The position numbers and the translations under genes were made by a program. A model generated the notes under the pieces. That model worked only from the letters and a program-made list of their open reading frames with translations, did not search any database and was not told where the DNA came from. A stretch of 62,811 nucleotides of DNA, from assembly GCA_041662605.1 (NCBI GenBank), contig JBAZSD010000026.1, positions 1 to 62,811 of the forward strand, in the 5' to 3' direction. The DNA comes from Desulfomonilaceae bacterium (GTDB lineage Bacteria > Desulfobacterota > Desulfomonilia > Desulfomonilales > Desulfomonilaceae). This document shows, one piece after another, positions 43,833 through 51,440 of the stretch (position 1 is its first letter; every line of letters begins with the position of its first letter).

Positions 43833-44582
43833 ATGTCAGGCCACAACAAATGGAGTACCATTAAACATAAGAAGGGCGCTGCTGACGCGAAAAGAGGCAA
43901 GATTTTCTCCAAAATCATTAAGGAAATTTCAATTGCCGCCCGAATGGGCGGCGGAGACGCTGATGGCAATCCGCGTTTGCGCACGGCTCTTAATGCCGCG
44001 CGCATGGCTAATATGCCTAAAGAAAATGTCGACAGGGCGATCAAAAGAGGTACAGGTGAACTAGAAGGCGTGAATTATGAGGAGATAACCTATGAGGGTT
44101 ATGGTCCAGGCGGGGTAGCTGTCCTTGCCGAAGCCTTGACCGACAACAAGAATCGAACCGTCGCCGAGATTCGGCATATTTTTGACAAGTACAATGGGAA
44201 CCTGGGGGAAACTGGTTGTGTAAACTGGATTTTCGAGAAAAAGGGCATGATTGTAATACCGTTGACAGGTCTTACTGAAGATGAGGTGATGGAACTGGCC
44301 CTGGAAAATGGGGCTCAAGATGTGAGCGTTGAAGAAGACACATTTGAGATCACTACCGAGCCCACTGATTTTGAAGGTGTACGTAAGGCAGTTGAGGACA
44401 AAGGATGGAAGATTGAAGTTGCCGAAATCACCATGATTCCCCAGAACACTGTGAAACTTGAAGGCAAAAAGGCCGAACAAATGCTCAAGATGATGGACAC
44501 CCTAGATGATCACGAGGACCTGCAAAAAGTCTACGCCAATTTTGACATTTCCGAAGAAGAGATGATGAAGCTCTCCGCATGA
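43833..44582 (+). CDS. yebC: YebC/PmpR family regulator
   Basis: This 249-residue protein begins MSGHNKWSTIKHKKGAADAKRGK and continues AARMGGGDADGNPRLRTALNAARMANMPKENVDRAIKRG, both diagnostic. Family members act as DNA-binding regulators or, as more recently reported, in relieving ribosome stalls at proline tracts. CGGAGGG precedes the ATG. Placement before ruvC-ruvA is the common bacterial order. Confidence 0.96.
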   Translation: MSGHNKWSTIKHKKGAADAKRGKIFSKIIKEISIAARMGGGDADGNPRLRTALNAARMANMPKENVDRAIKRGTGELEGVNYEEITYEGYGPGGVAVLAEALTDNKNRTVAEIRHIFDKYNGNLGETGCVNWIFEKKGMIVIPLTGLTEDEVMELALENGAQDVSVEEDTFEITTEPTDFEGVRKAVEDKGWKIEVAEITMIPQNTVKLEGKKAEQMLKMMDTLDDHEDLQKVYANFDISEEEMMKLSA

Positions 44583-44670
44583 TTTTGCAATATATGGTAA
44601 TTAAGGGAAAAGAGCGCACAGGGTGCGTCGATGGTAACATACAAATTCTGTATTTCCGGAGGCTCCGCGC

Positions 44671-45156
44671 TTGTTAATACTTGGGGTTGACCCCGGAACA
44701 GTGACTACGGGATACGGGATAGTACGTAAACGAAACCCCAGTCCAGTTTTTGTAGCCGGTGGAATTATTCGTCCTGGGGCAAGCAAACCGCAGCCCGAAA
44801 GACTTTTGGTCATACATACGGCTCTGGACAAAATTATTAGCGAATTTCAGCCATCAGTGATGGTTGTCGAATCGTTGTTTCACTCTGTAAACAGCCAAAG
44901 CCTCATCAAGTTGGGACAGGTTCGAGGGGTCATTCTGTTGCTTGGCGCATCTCATGGAATGGATGTATTTGAATACAGCCCACGTGAAATCAAACGCGGA
45001 ATCACAGGGTACGGCCAGGCCGACAAGACGCAGATGATATACATGGTAAGGAAAATATTGAGAATCGATGATCTCAAGTCTCCTGACCAGGCGGATGCTC
45101 TTGCTATGGCCACTTTTCACGCCCACTCTCATATTGCGGATAAGGTAGCAACATGA
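44671..45156 (+). CDS. ruvC: Holliday junction resolvase RuvC
   Basis: This 161-residue nuclease has the four acidic catalytic positions in GVDPGTVTTGYG, VVESLFHSVNSQS and DQADALAMATFHAH. Translation starts at TTG 44671, eight bases after GGAGG. It overlaps ruvA by four bases (ATGA). Confidence 0.96.
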   Translation: MLILGVDPGTVTTGYGIVRKRNPSPVFVAGGIIRPGASKPQPERLLVIHTALDKIISEFQPSVMVVESLFHSVNSQSLIKLGQVRGVILLLGASHGMDVFEYSPREIKRGITGYGQADKTQMIYMVRKILRIDDLKSPDQADALAMATFHAHSHIADKVAT

Positions 45157-45749
45157 TTGCCTGTCTCAGAGGCCCATTGATTTTTAGAGGGATAAACAGG
45201 GTAATAGTCGATGTGAATGGAGTCGGCTACAATGTTTATGTTTCCCTGAACACCCTGGAATCGTTACCGGAAAAAGATGAGGCTCTACTGCACGTCTACA
45301 CTGCTTTTAGAGAAAATTCTCTTGAGCTTTACGGCTTTGCGACTGAAGATGAAAAGTCTCTCTTTGAGATGCTGTTAACTGTTTCCGGTATTGGTCCCAA
45401 AACTTCGTTGACCATATTGTCCGGCGTTACTCCTGATGGATTTAAGCAGGCCGTTTTTGAGAAAGACCTGGCCAAACTAAGTTCTATTCCGGGTATTGGC
45501 AAAAAATCGGCTGAAAGGATAGTGGTAGAATTAAAAGAGAAGATAAAAGTCGCTCCTGTAAATTCCAAGACACTACTGACCAGCAATCAAGGGACTAGTC
45601 TCCAGGAGGATCTGACATCATCCCTAATGAATCTTGGCTACCGACAAAAGATCGCCTCTGAAACAGCGCAAGAAGTTCTTAAGAGGGCAGAATCCGGCAT
45701 ATCTTTGGAGCAAGCCGTCAAACTGGCCTTCAAAGAACTCATCAAATAA
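45153..45749 (+). CDS. ruvA: Holliday junction DNA helicase subunit RuvA
   Basis: This 198-residue protein has an N-terminal OB fold (MIACLRGPLIFRGINRVIVDVNGVGYNVYV), two helix-hairpin-helix motifs (LTVSGIGPKTSLTILSG; SIPGIGKKSAERIVVELK) and a C-terminal RuvB-binding domain (SLMNLGYRQKIASETAQEVL). It overlaps ruvC at its start. Confidence 0.97.
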   Translation: MIACLRGPLIFRGINRVIVDVNGVGYNVYVSLNTLESLPEKDEALLHVYTAFRENSLELYGFATEDEKSLFEMLLTVSGIGPKTSLTILSGVTPDGFKQAVFEKDLAKLSSIPGIGKKSAERIVVELKEKIKVAPVNSKTLLTSNQGTSLQEDLTSSLMNLGYRQKIASETAQEVLKRAESGISLEQAVKLAFKELIK

Positions 45750-45809
45750 ATTGGATAACCTCGCACACTTTCCCCAGGGTGGAGTTTTTTCAATAAAGGA
45801 GAAATAGCC

Positions 45810-47150
45810 ATGAAATTTGTGGTCATCGGAGGAGACGCCGCAGGAATGAGCGCAGCTTCGAAGGCAAAACGCAACCGTCCAGACCTCGAAGTAATAGCTC
45901 TTGAAGCCACTGACGATGTTTCCTATTCTGCCTGTGGAATGCCCTACAACATTGCGGATTCTGCTCGCTCGATGGATGATCTGGTTGTACGAAAAGCTGA
46001 TGTTTTCAGGTCTAAACAAGGCATAGATTTGCGCACCTCACACAATGCTCTCAAGATCAATAGAACCGATAAAACAGTTGTTTATGAAACCAGTAATGCT
46101 CAGACTGGGGAGATAAAATATGACAAACTATTGATTGCTACCGGAGCAAGACCGATTTGGCCCGAAATTCCGGGTATAGACCTCGACGGTGTTTTAGTAT
46201 TGAAGTCACTTCAAGATGGTAGAGCCATAAAAGGCTTCCTTAACAAGACATCGGCTCGAAGGGTCGTTATAATTGGTATGGGTTACATCGGACTTGAGAT
46301 GGCTGAAGCATTTCATTCGAGAGGCATGTCTATCACAATGGTGAAACCCGCCCCAAGGTTTCTTGCTTTCATGCCGGAGGAAATGGCTGAGATTGTAAAA
46401 CATGAACTCTCTGACAAAGGCATTGAGTGTCTTCCAGGCGTTGGAATTAAATCCGTTGATGTCGATGGATCCGGACTAAGAGTTGGAACCACTTCCGGGG
46501 ACATACCAACCGATCTAGTGTTGGTGAGCGTAGGTGTTACACCTAATTCAGAATTGGCCTCTGACGCGGGTCTGAAACTTGGTCCAAAGAAATCTATAGC
46601 CGTTGATCGAAAACTGATGACGTCGGACCCCGACATTTTTTCAGCAGGTGACTGCGCAGACGCTTTCCACATAATTACCGGGAAAAGGGTTTGGATTCCG
46701 TTGGCTCTCAGGGCAAACCGAGCTGGTTGGGCTGTCGCTGATAATGTTACGGGGGGAAATGTTGAGCTACCCGGGATAATGGGTACCGCAGTATTTAAAG
46801 TGCTCGATCTGGAGGTGGCTAGAACTGGACTTAGTTTTGAGGAAGCTTCATCTGGAGGCTATGACGTGGTCCAAGAAATGACTAAGAGTCGTTCCCGAGC
46901 TCATTCTCACCCCGGGAATCAAACTATTTTCATCAACCTGGTGGCGGATCGTAAAACTGGCAAACTGCTGGGGGCTTCAATGGTCGGGAAAGAGGGAGTG
47001 GCTCATCGAATCAACTCTGTAGCGGTCGCGTTGCATGCGGGGATGACGGTTCAGGAATTCTTCCAATGTGATATGGCTTACGCTCCACCATTTTCGCCCG
47101 TCTGGGATCCTTTGCTTACAGCGGCAAATCAGATTTTGAAAAGGTTGTAA
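45810..47150 (+). CDS. CoA-disulfide reductase/NADH oxidase-like flavoprotein
   Basis: This 446-residue flavoprotein of the pyridine nucleotide-disulfide family has the FAD motif VIGGDAAGMSAASKAKR, single redox Cys42 in YSACGMPY, the NAD(P)H motif VVIIGMGYIGLEMAEAF, FSAGDCADAF and a dimerisation domain. The lone Cys is typical of CoA-disulfide reductases, Npsr/NADH oxidases and persulfide reductases. No rhodanese domain is fused, so polysulfide specificity cannot be claimed. AAGGAG precedes the ATG. It may be cotranscribed with ruvCA, 60 bases upstream. Confidence 0.88.
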   Translation: MKFVVIGGDAAGMSAASKAKRNRPDLEVIALEATDDVSYSACGMPYNIADSARSMDDLVVRKADVFRSKQGIDLRTSHNALKINRTDKTVVYETSNAQTGEIKYDKLLIATGARPIWPEIPGIDLDGVLVLKSLQDGRAIKGFLNKTSARRVVIIGMGYIGLEMAEAFHSRGMSITMVKPAPRFLAFMPEEMAEIVKHELSDKGIECLPGVGIKSVDVDGSGLRVGTTSGDIPTDLVLVSVGVTPNSELASDAGLKLGPKKSIAVDRKLMTSDPDIFSAGDCADAFHIITGKRVWIPLALRANRAGWAVADNVTGGNVELPGIMGTAVFKVLDLEVARTGLSFEEASSGGYDVVQEMTKSRSRAHSHPGNQTIFINLVADRKTGKLLGASMVGKEGVAHRINSVAVALHAGMTVQEFFQCDMAYAPPFSPVWDPLLTAANQILKRL

Positions 47151-47283
47151 CGCGCAGTTTAATACGCTGACATGTAACGTGATACTAAATATCATGACAT
47201 TTCTTTCCGTATAAACGACATGCCATGATTCTATGATATGTGTGATTTGTATAATAATATTAGGAATTTGTAGCTAAGTTTTG

Positions 47284-47312
47284 TTGACTGCCTCTACTTC
47301 GCAATCTATCAT
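47284..47312 (+). promoter_or_regulatory. Likely sigma-70 promoter of the RiPP-like cassette
   Basis: TTGACT at 47284-47289, a 17-base spacer and TATCAT at 47307-47312. The expected transcript start near 47319 leaves room for the ribosome site at 47337 and the peptide start at 47349. Confidence 0.55.
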
Positions 47313-47348
47313 CCTCTCAGATACTAGAATAACATGTAGGAGGAAACC

Positions 47349-47411
47349 ATGAAGATCAAGAAGGTAGAGAAAGTCTCTAAAGGCCTTTGCAAGTGCAAAA
47401 GCTCTTGCTGA
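47349..47411 (+). CDS. Candidate RiPP precursor, 20-residue Cys-rich peptide
   Basis: A 21-codon frame has a near-perfect ribosome site (TAGGAGGA at 47337-47344, five bases before ATG). The peptide has a Lys/Val/Glu-rich leader (MKIKKVEKVSK) and a Cys-rich end, GLCKCKSSC, giving C-x-C-x3-C at the very C-terminus. It is followed after 35 bases by a reading frame leading into a PqqD-like/radical SAM/SPASM enzyme, the standard arrangement of radical-SAM RiPP loci. I know no described family with this exact peptide. The assignment rests on size, ribosome site, Cys pattern and neighbour. Confidence 0.7.
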   Translation: MKIKKVEKVSKGLCKCKSSC

Positions 47412-47446
47412 ATTCTGAATGTGGTCTAGGGTAACCCTCTGAGTTC

Positions 47447-47767
47447 ATGACTAATAAAACTGACAGTTCAGAGGATTGTGTCTGTAAGAAAAATTGTTTT
47501 TATTACAAACCGGATCGAAAAGAAAAGGATCGATGCCTGGGCTATACTCTGGCGCGAATCCTCATTAAAACAAGGCCTCAGTTAATTTTGGAATCAGATT
47601 CTGAGGCCTTTAATCCAACCTTCAAAAAAAACTGCTGCTCGATCATGTCTGCAGACCCTGCCCATTTTATATTGACGATTGTGATTTCACTTCCTCCAAC
47701 ACACCGAAGGACTGTCTTCCGTGCTGTGGCCTTGTTTTTTTGTCAAAAAGCCTGGCAAAAGGCCTAA
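47447..47767 (+). CDS. Cys-rich N-terminal part of the peptide maturase (upstream frame)
   Basis: The frame from ATG 47447 encodes a Cys-rich segment (SSEDCVCKKNCFYYKPDRKEKDRCLGYTLARIL) that looks like a real domain up to about residue 60. After the A8 tract the frame turns non-protein-like (SIMSADPAHFILTIVISLPPTHRR) and stops at 47767. The -1 frame from the tract continues with DHVCRPCPFYIDDCDF and DCLPCCG and runs into the radical SAM gene. So the natural product is probably one chain of about 502 residues from 47447 to 48954. The ribosome site before 47447 is weak. Confidence 0.55.
   Translation: MTNKTDSSEDCVCKKNCFYYKPDRKEKDRCLGYTLARILIKTRPQLILESDSEAFNPTFKKNCCSIMSADPAHFILTIVISLPPTHRRTVFRAVALFFCQKAWQKA
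47624..47632 (+). other. A8 tract with A_AAA_AAC -1 slippery heptamer
   Basis: In the frame of 47447 the codons read TTC AAA AAA AAC TGC, so A_AAA_AAC (47626-47632) lies in the exact phase needed for tandem -1 slippage. The -1 frame has its last stop at 47611-47613 and the zero frame ends at 47767, so the tract sits inside the overlap. Eight A residues also permit transcriptional slippage. Downstream structure is weak (CTGC 47635 with GCAG 47651). A sequencing indel in the homopolymer would give the same picture. Confidence 0.55.
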
Positions 47768-48954
47768 TTGGTGAACCGGATCTCAGACTGGCGAACCTGT
47801 CTTCGTTGGGAGAGTCAGCCTATGTTTCTCTTTCCTCCGACACCGCCGTCAAAAGGCTGGAACAGGATTATATCTATCAAATAGGCTGTGACGAACTCTA
47901 TGAGATAAACGCTGAAGCTCTGGATTTTATATCGAAATGTGATGGGTCCGAGACGGTTACAGATCTTTCTCCTGATAGTGACTTCCTTCAGTTTTGCTCT
48001 TCGGAAGGAATCCTGGATTTCACAAGAACCCCGTTTAAAAAATCTATTGCAGTGGGTAAAGCGCCATCACCCTCTCTTAGATATCTGGAATGGTTGGTCA
48101 CTTACCGGTGCAATCTTACTTGCGCCCATTGTTATCTGGTAGATGAGAATTCTGAAGAATTCAGTCCGGAATTAATTCATCCATTATTGAAAGAGTTTTC
48201 TGAAATGCAGGGACTGAGGGTTCTCGTAAGCGGCGGCGAACCTACTTTGTACAAACATTTCGAACTCTTGAATGAGGCTTTACCCGAATATCCATTTCGG
48301 GTAGTTTTGTTGACCAATGGGTCCAACTTGAACCGGGCCATGGTCTCGCGGCTAAATTTTCATGAAATTCAGATCAGCCTGGATGGAATGGAAGAGGGAC
48401 ATGACGCGATTCGGGGAAAGGGGGCTTTTCGAAAGGCTACTCGAGGAATGGAATTAGTTAGGGAAGCGGAGATTGATTTATCTGTTGCCACGATGGTTCA
48501 TCGGCTTAATCTGGATGAGTGGGACAGCATGAAGGATTTGATGGAGTCATTGGGCGCAAGAGAATGGAATGTGGACTACCCGTGCAGTAAAGGGCGTTGG
48601 ACCCGACATGCTGAGTTGAGCGTTCCGTTTGACATAGTAGCGGAAAAGATGAGATACGCCTTCGGAGGTTCATATCATGGAACGTCGCCGGGATGGACCT
48701 GCGGACGCCATCTTACAGAAGTGACTCCATCAGGAGATGTGTGCAGATGCGGACTGTTTCCAGAGGTCCGGTTGGGTTCGGTCAGGACCGGCCTGGCGGA
48801 GGCATGGAGCCGGGTGAACCATATCCCTATAGCTGAGACGGCTTGTAGTGGATGCCGTCATGAGGATGCGTGCGGGGGCGGCTGCCGTTTCAGGGCAGAA
48901 TCTATAAACGGTAAAGACAAGGTGATGTGCGCATTCCATAAAATTGGAACCTAA
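47740..48954 (+). CDS. PqqD-like/radical SAM/SPASM peptide maturase
   Basis: From TTG 47740 this 404-residue part has a PqqD-like recognition domain (about 38-95: YIYQIGCDELYEINAEALDFISKCDG), a radical SAM core (CNLTCAHC, Cys124/128/131; VSGGEPT; ISLDGMEEGHDAIRG) and a C-terminal SPASM region with many Cys (WTCGRHLTEVTPSGDVCRCGLF; TACSGCRHEDACGGGCR) for auxiliary Fe-S clusters. Such enzymes bind a leader peptide and install thioether, C-C or similar cross-links. No ribosome site precedes 47740 and coding-like sequence extends upstream to 47614, so translation probably enters from the frame at 47447. The probable substrate is the peptide at 47349. Confidence 0.88.
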   Translation: MSKSLAKGLIGEPDLRLANLSSLGESAYVSLSSDTAVKRLEQDYIYQIGCDELYEINAEALDFISKCDGSETVTDLSPDSDFLQFCSSEGILDFTRTPFKKSIAVGKAPSPSLRYLEWLVTYRCNLTCAHCYLVDENSEEFSPELIHPLLKEFSEMQGLRVLVSGGEPTLYKHFELLNEALPEYPFRVVLLTNGSNLNRAMVSRLNFHEIQISLDGMEEGHDAIRGKGAFRKATRGMELVREAEIDLSVATMVHRLNLDEWDSMKDLMESLGAREWNVDYPCSKGRWTRHAELSVPFDIVAEKMRYAFGGSYHGTSPGWTCGRHLTEVTPSGDVCRCGLFPEVRLGSVRTGLAEAWSRVNHIPIAETACSGCRHEDACGGGCRFRAESINGKDKVMCAFHKIGT

Positions 48955-49577
48955 CAACTGGGAGCGTTATCGCTCATTGAGATATTGCCCTTTGCGGACC
49001 TTAATTCGATATTGTTCTCTTGCTAGAATTCCAGCGCTAAGACTTACCGGCGCTGTGAGAAGATGTCGGAATTTTGAAACACTTGCTCATGACAAATCAA
49101 TGAATAAAGATCATGCCTGAATGGATTCTGACGGTTGTTTATTAGCTACGGTCTAACACGGACTCGCACCCATGCTTGACATCTTGGCTTTTCAGATTGT
49201 GATACGATTCTTAGGAACTGACCCCTTTCGCTACTAAATATGGTGGATGCGTGCAAAGGAATTCTGCGTAAATCAGGGCAAAAAATAATTCACGCCAAAA
49301 CAGACAGAGAATGTGGTAATGACCAACCCTCATCCTGCCTCATCTACTTTTTTGTTGCGGGAACCTCCGAATATTTCACGTCTAATCTTAATGGGCTCTG
49401 ATGAAACTACTGTTCATAAGTTGACAATAAAAATAAAGATCAATAGTGCTTATCTTCACTTATACTTGACAAAGTCGCTGTGTAGCCAATTGACTATCGT
49501 GGCCGCACTGCATATATATTACCTCAATACGGCGGAATATATTTGTTCACTACGCCAAATTCGAAAGGGCGACGCTC
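48955..49577. other. Gene-free stretch with promoter at right end
   Basis: No supported gene is seen. A frame at 49313-49609 overlaps the next gene and has no family features. No exporter or peptidase gene follows the maturase here. The promoter for the ClpX-like gene lies at 49490. Confidence 0.5.
49490..49518 (+). promoter_or_regulatory. Likely sigma-70 promoter for the ClpX-like gene
   Basis: TTGACT at 49490-49495, 17 bases and TATATA at 49513-49518, 59 bases before the ATG. Confidence 0.5.
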
Positions 49578-51350
49578 ATGGATCCAAAAGACGATATACG
49601 AGGAACTAATTTGCCGGATCCGAAAGAAATCGAAAAAGAGATAAACGATTTCTTGGCGGATAAATACGGTAACCGAATAAGAATAATGGGCACTCAACTA
49701 GGACCCTGGCCTGGAACTGAGGAATCGGGACAAGGACAAATCCCCGCAACAGAGATTAAGTCGGGAAATATCCGGTTCGATATGAAACCAGCGGAACTCC
49801 ATGAATACCTGGATCGTTTCGTTGTTCGACAGAATGTGGCCAAAGAAATTCTTGCAACCAAGATTTGTACTCATTTCAACCGGATAAGATACTTTCAGGA
49901 ACACGGCGATACTTACGATCGCGAGGGAATTGGCAGGATAAAGAATAATATAATCCTGATCGGTCCTACCGGGGTTGGCAAGACCTATCTCATCAAGTTG
50001 ATCGCCAGGAAGATCGGGGTCCCTTTTGTAAAGGGCGACGCTACCAAGTTTAGTGAAACTGGCTACGTGGGTGGCGATGTGGAGGATTTGGTGAGGGATC
50101 TCGTTCAGGAAGCCGATGGTGACATGGAACGAGCGCGATACGGTATTATATACATAGATGAAATTGACAAAATAGCATCGTCCGGGAACATAATCGGACT
50201 GGATGTTTCAAGATCCGGCGTTCAGAGAAACTTGCTCAAACCCATGGAGGAAACAGAGGTAGACCTTAAGGTCGCTCATGACCCGGTTTCAATGATGGAA
50301 GCGGCCGCTCACTTTCAGAAAACGGGCAAGCGACTAAAAAGAACGATTAACACGCGAGACATTCTCTTCATCGTCTCCGGCGCATTCAATGGACTGGATG
50401 AGATAATCAGCGGGAGACTATCCAGGAAAGGGCTAGGCTTCGGAGCTTCCCTCAAGGAGAAAGACAACAGGCTTGAACTGTTCAACCAGGTGAAATCGGA
50501 AGACCTTATTACGTTTGGTTTCGAATCCGAATTCATTGGCAGGCTACCGGTAATAGCTGTATTGGAAGACCTCAGTGAAGACGACCTGTACAAGATTCTC
50601 AAGAATCGATATTCATCAGTAGTCACAGCAAAGAAACAGGATTTTAAGTCTTATGGAATTGATATCCGGTTTACTGATGAGGCGCTCAAGATTGTCGCTG
50701 AAGAGGCTCACAAGGAAAAGACAGGGGCAAGAGCTTTAATAAGCGTCATGGAGAAAGTCCTGGTCGGATTTGAACGCGTGCTTCCATCTACGGACGTGGC
50801 ACGATTTACCGTTACCGAAGAGCTTGTAAAGGACCCCAGACCGTTTCTAAATTCTATCTTGGATGACGAATTCCATCCGTCTCGCTGCGAAATTTTTGAT
50901 GAGGTTGACGCGTGCGAACGTAATGAGGTGTTGAGAGATCTTGAGACCCGGAATAGTGAATTCGAGCAAGGCTTCGGAAGAATCCTCGAGAAAAAAGCGC
51001 TCGAAGTTGTGGTAGACGCTGCGATAGAAAAAGGTGTTTCTCCTGAAACCATGTATAGGAGGTTCATTAAGGTTGAAAGGGAGATACGAGGATTTGAAGA
51101 TGAATTCCTAAGGACTTACGGTCTGAAGATCAGGTTTCTCGATGAAGCTGTTTTAGAACTTGCCAGGTTGTCGTTAAGAGGTTCAGAGGAACCATTGATT
51201 GTTTGTCGGAAGATTTTTCAAAACTATCATCATGGACTGAAATTGGTTATGGAGCGCACCGGTTCACAGGAATTCCTAATTCCTGAGGAGGCGGTCCAAA
51301 ATCCTGAGAAGTATTTGAATGAAATGATTCAACAAACTTACCGAGCATAA
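49578..51350 (+). CDS. ClpX-like AAA+ ATPase lacking the zinc domain, with extended C-terminus
   Basis: This 590-residue protein has a ClpX/HslU-type AAA+ core: Walker A GPTGVGKT (129-136), pore loop TGYVGGD (161-167), Walker B IIYIDEIDKI (190-199), DVSRSGVQRNLLK and FIGRLPVIAVL. A KGLGFGA segment (285-290) corresponds to the IGF loop with which ClpX docks on ClpP. The N-terminal Cys4 zinc domain of ClpX is absent and replaced by about 70 unrelated residues. The C-terminus carries a second sensor-2-like module (FLRTYGLKIRFLDEAVLELARLSL) after the first (YGIDIRFTDEALKIVAEEA). It is probably an unfoldase with its own substrate choice. It ends at a strong terminator. Confidence 0.85.
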   Translation: MDPKDDIRGTNLPDPKEIEKEINDFLADKYGNRIRIMGTQLGPWPGTEESGQGQIPATEIKSGNIRFDMKPAELHEYLDRFVVRQNVAKEILATKICTHFNRIRYFQEHGDTYDREGIGRIKNNIILIGPTGVGKTYLIKLIARKIGVPFVKGDATKFSETGYVGGDVEDLVRDLVQEADGDMERARYGIIYIDEIDKIASSGNIIGLDVSRSGVQRNLLKPMEETEVDLKVAHDPVSMMEAAAHFQKTGKRLKRTINTRDILFIVSGAFNGLDEIISGRLSRKGLGFGASLKEKDNRLELFNQVKSEDLITFGFESEFIGRLPVIAVLEDLSEDDLYKILKNRYSSVVTAKKQDFKSYGIDIRFTDEALKIVAEEAHKEKTGARALISVMEKVLVGFERVLPSTDVARFTVTEELVKDPRPFLNSILDDEFHPSRCEIFDEVDACERNEVLRDLETRNSEFEQGFGRILEKKALEVVVDAAIEKGVSPETMYRRFIKVEREIRGFEDEFLRTYGLKIRFLDEAVLELARLSLRGSEEPLIVCRKIFQNYHHGLKLVMERTGSQEFLIPEEAVQNPEKYLNEMIQQTYRA

Positions 51351-51371
51351 AAACAGGGATAATCCAAGAAC

Positions 51372-51411
51372 AAAAAAACCGGTGGTCATGATTATGACCA
51401 CCGGTTTTTTG
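51372..51411. terminator. Strong bidirectional terminator
   Basis: AAACCGGTGGTCAT pairs with ATGACCACCGGTTT around a 4-base loop, flanked by an A-run on the left and a T-run on the right. It thus works on both strands, between the convergent ClpX-like and Gln-rich genes. Confidence 0.9.
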
Positions 51412-51440
51412 TTCTAACCAAGCGGCTTTTTAGAGGCCCA

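Noticed and set aside
49313..49609. 98-codon plus-strand frame
   Set aside because: It spans the promoter of the ClpX-like gene and overlaps its start; no family features.
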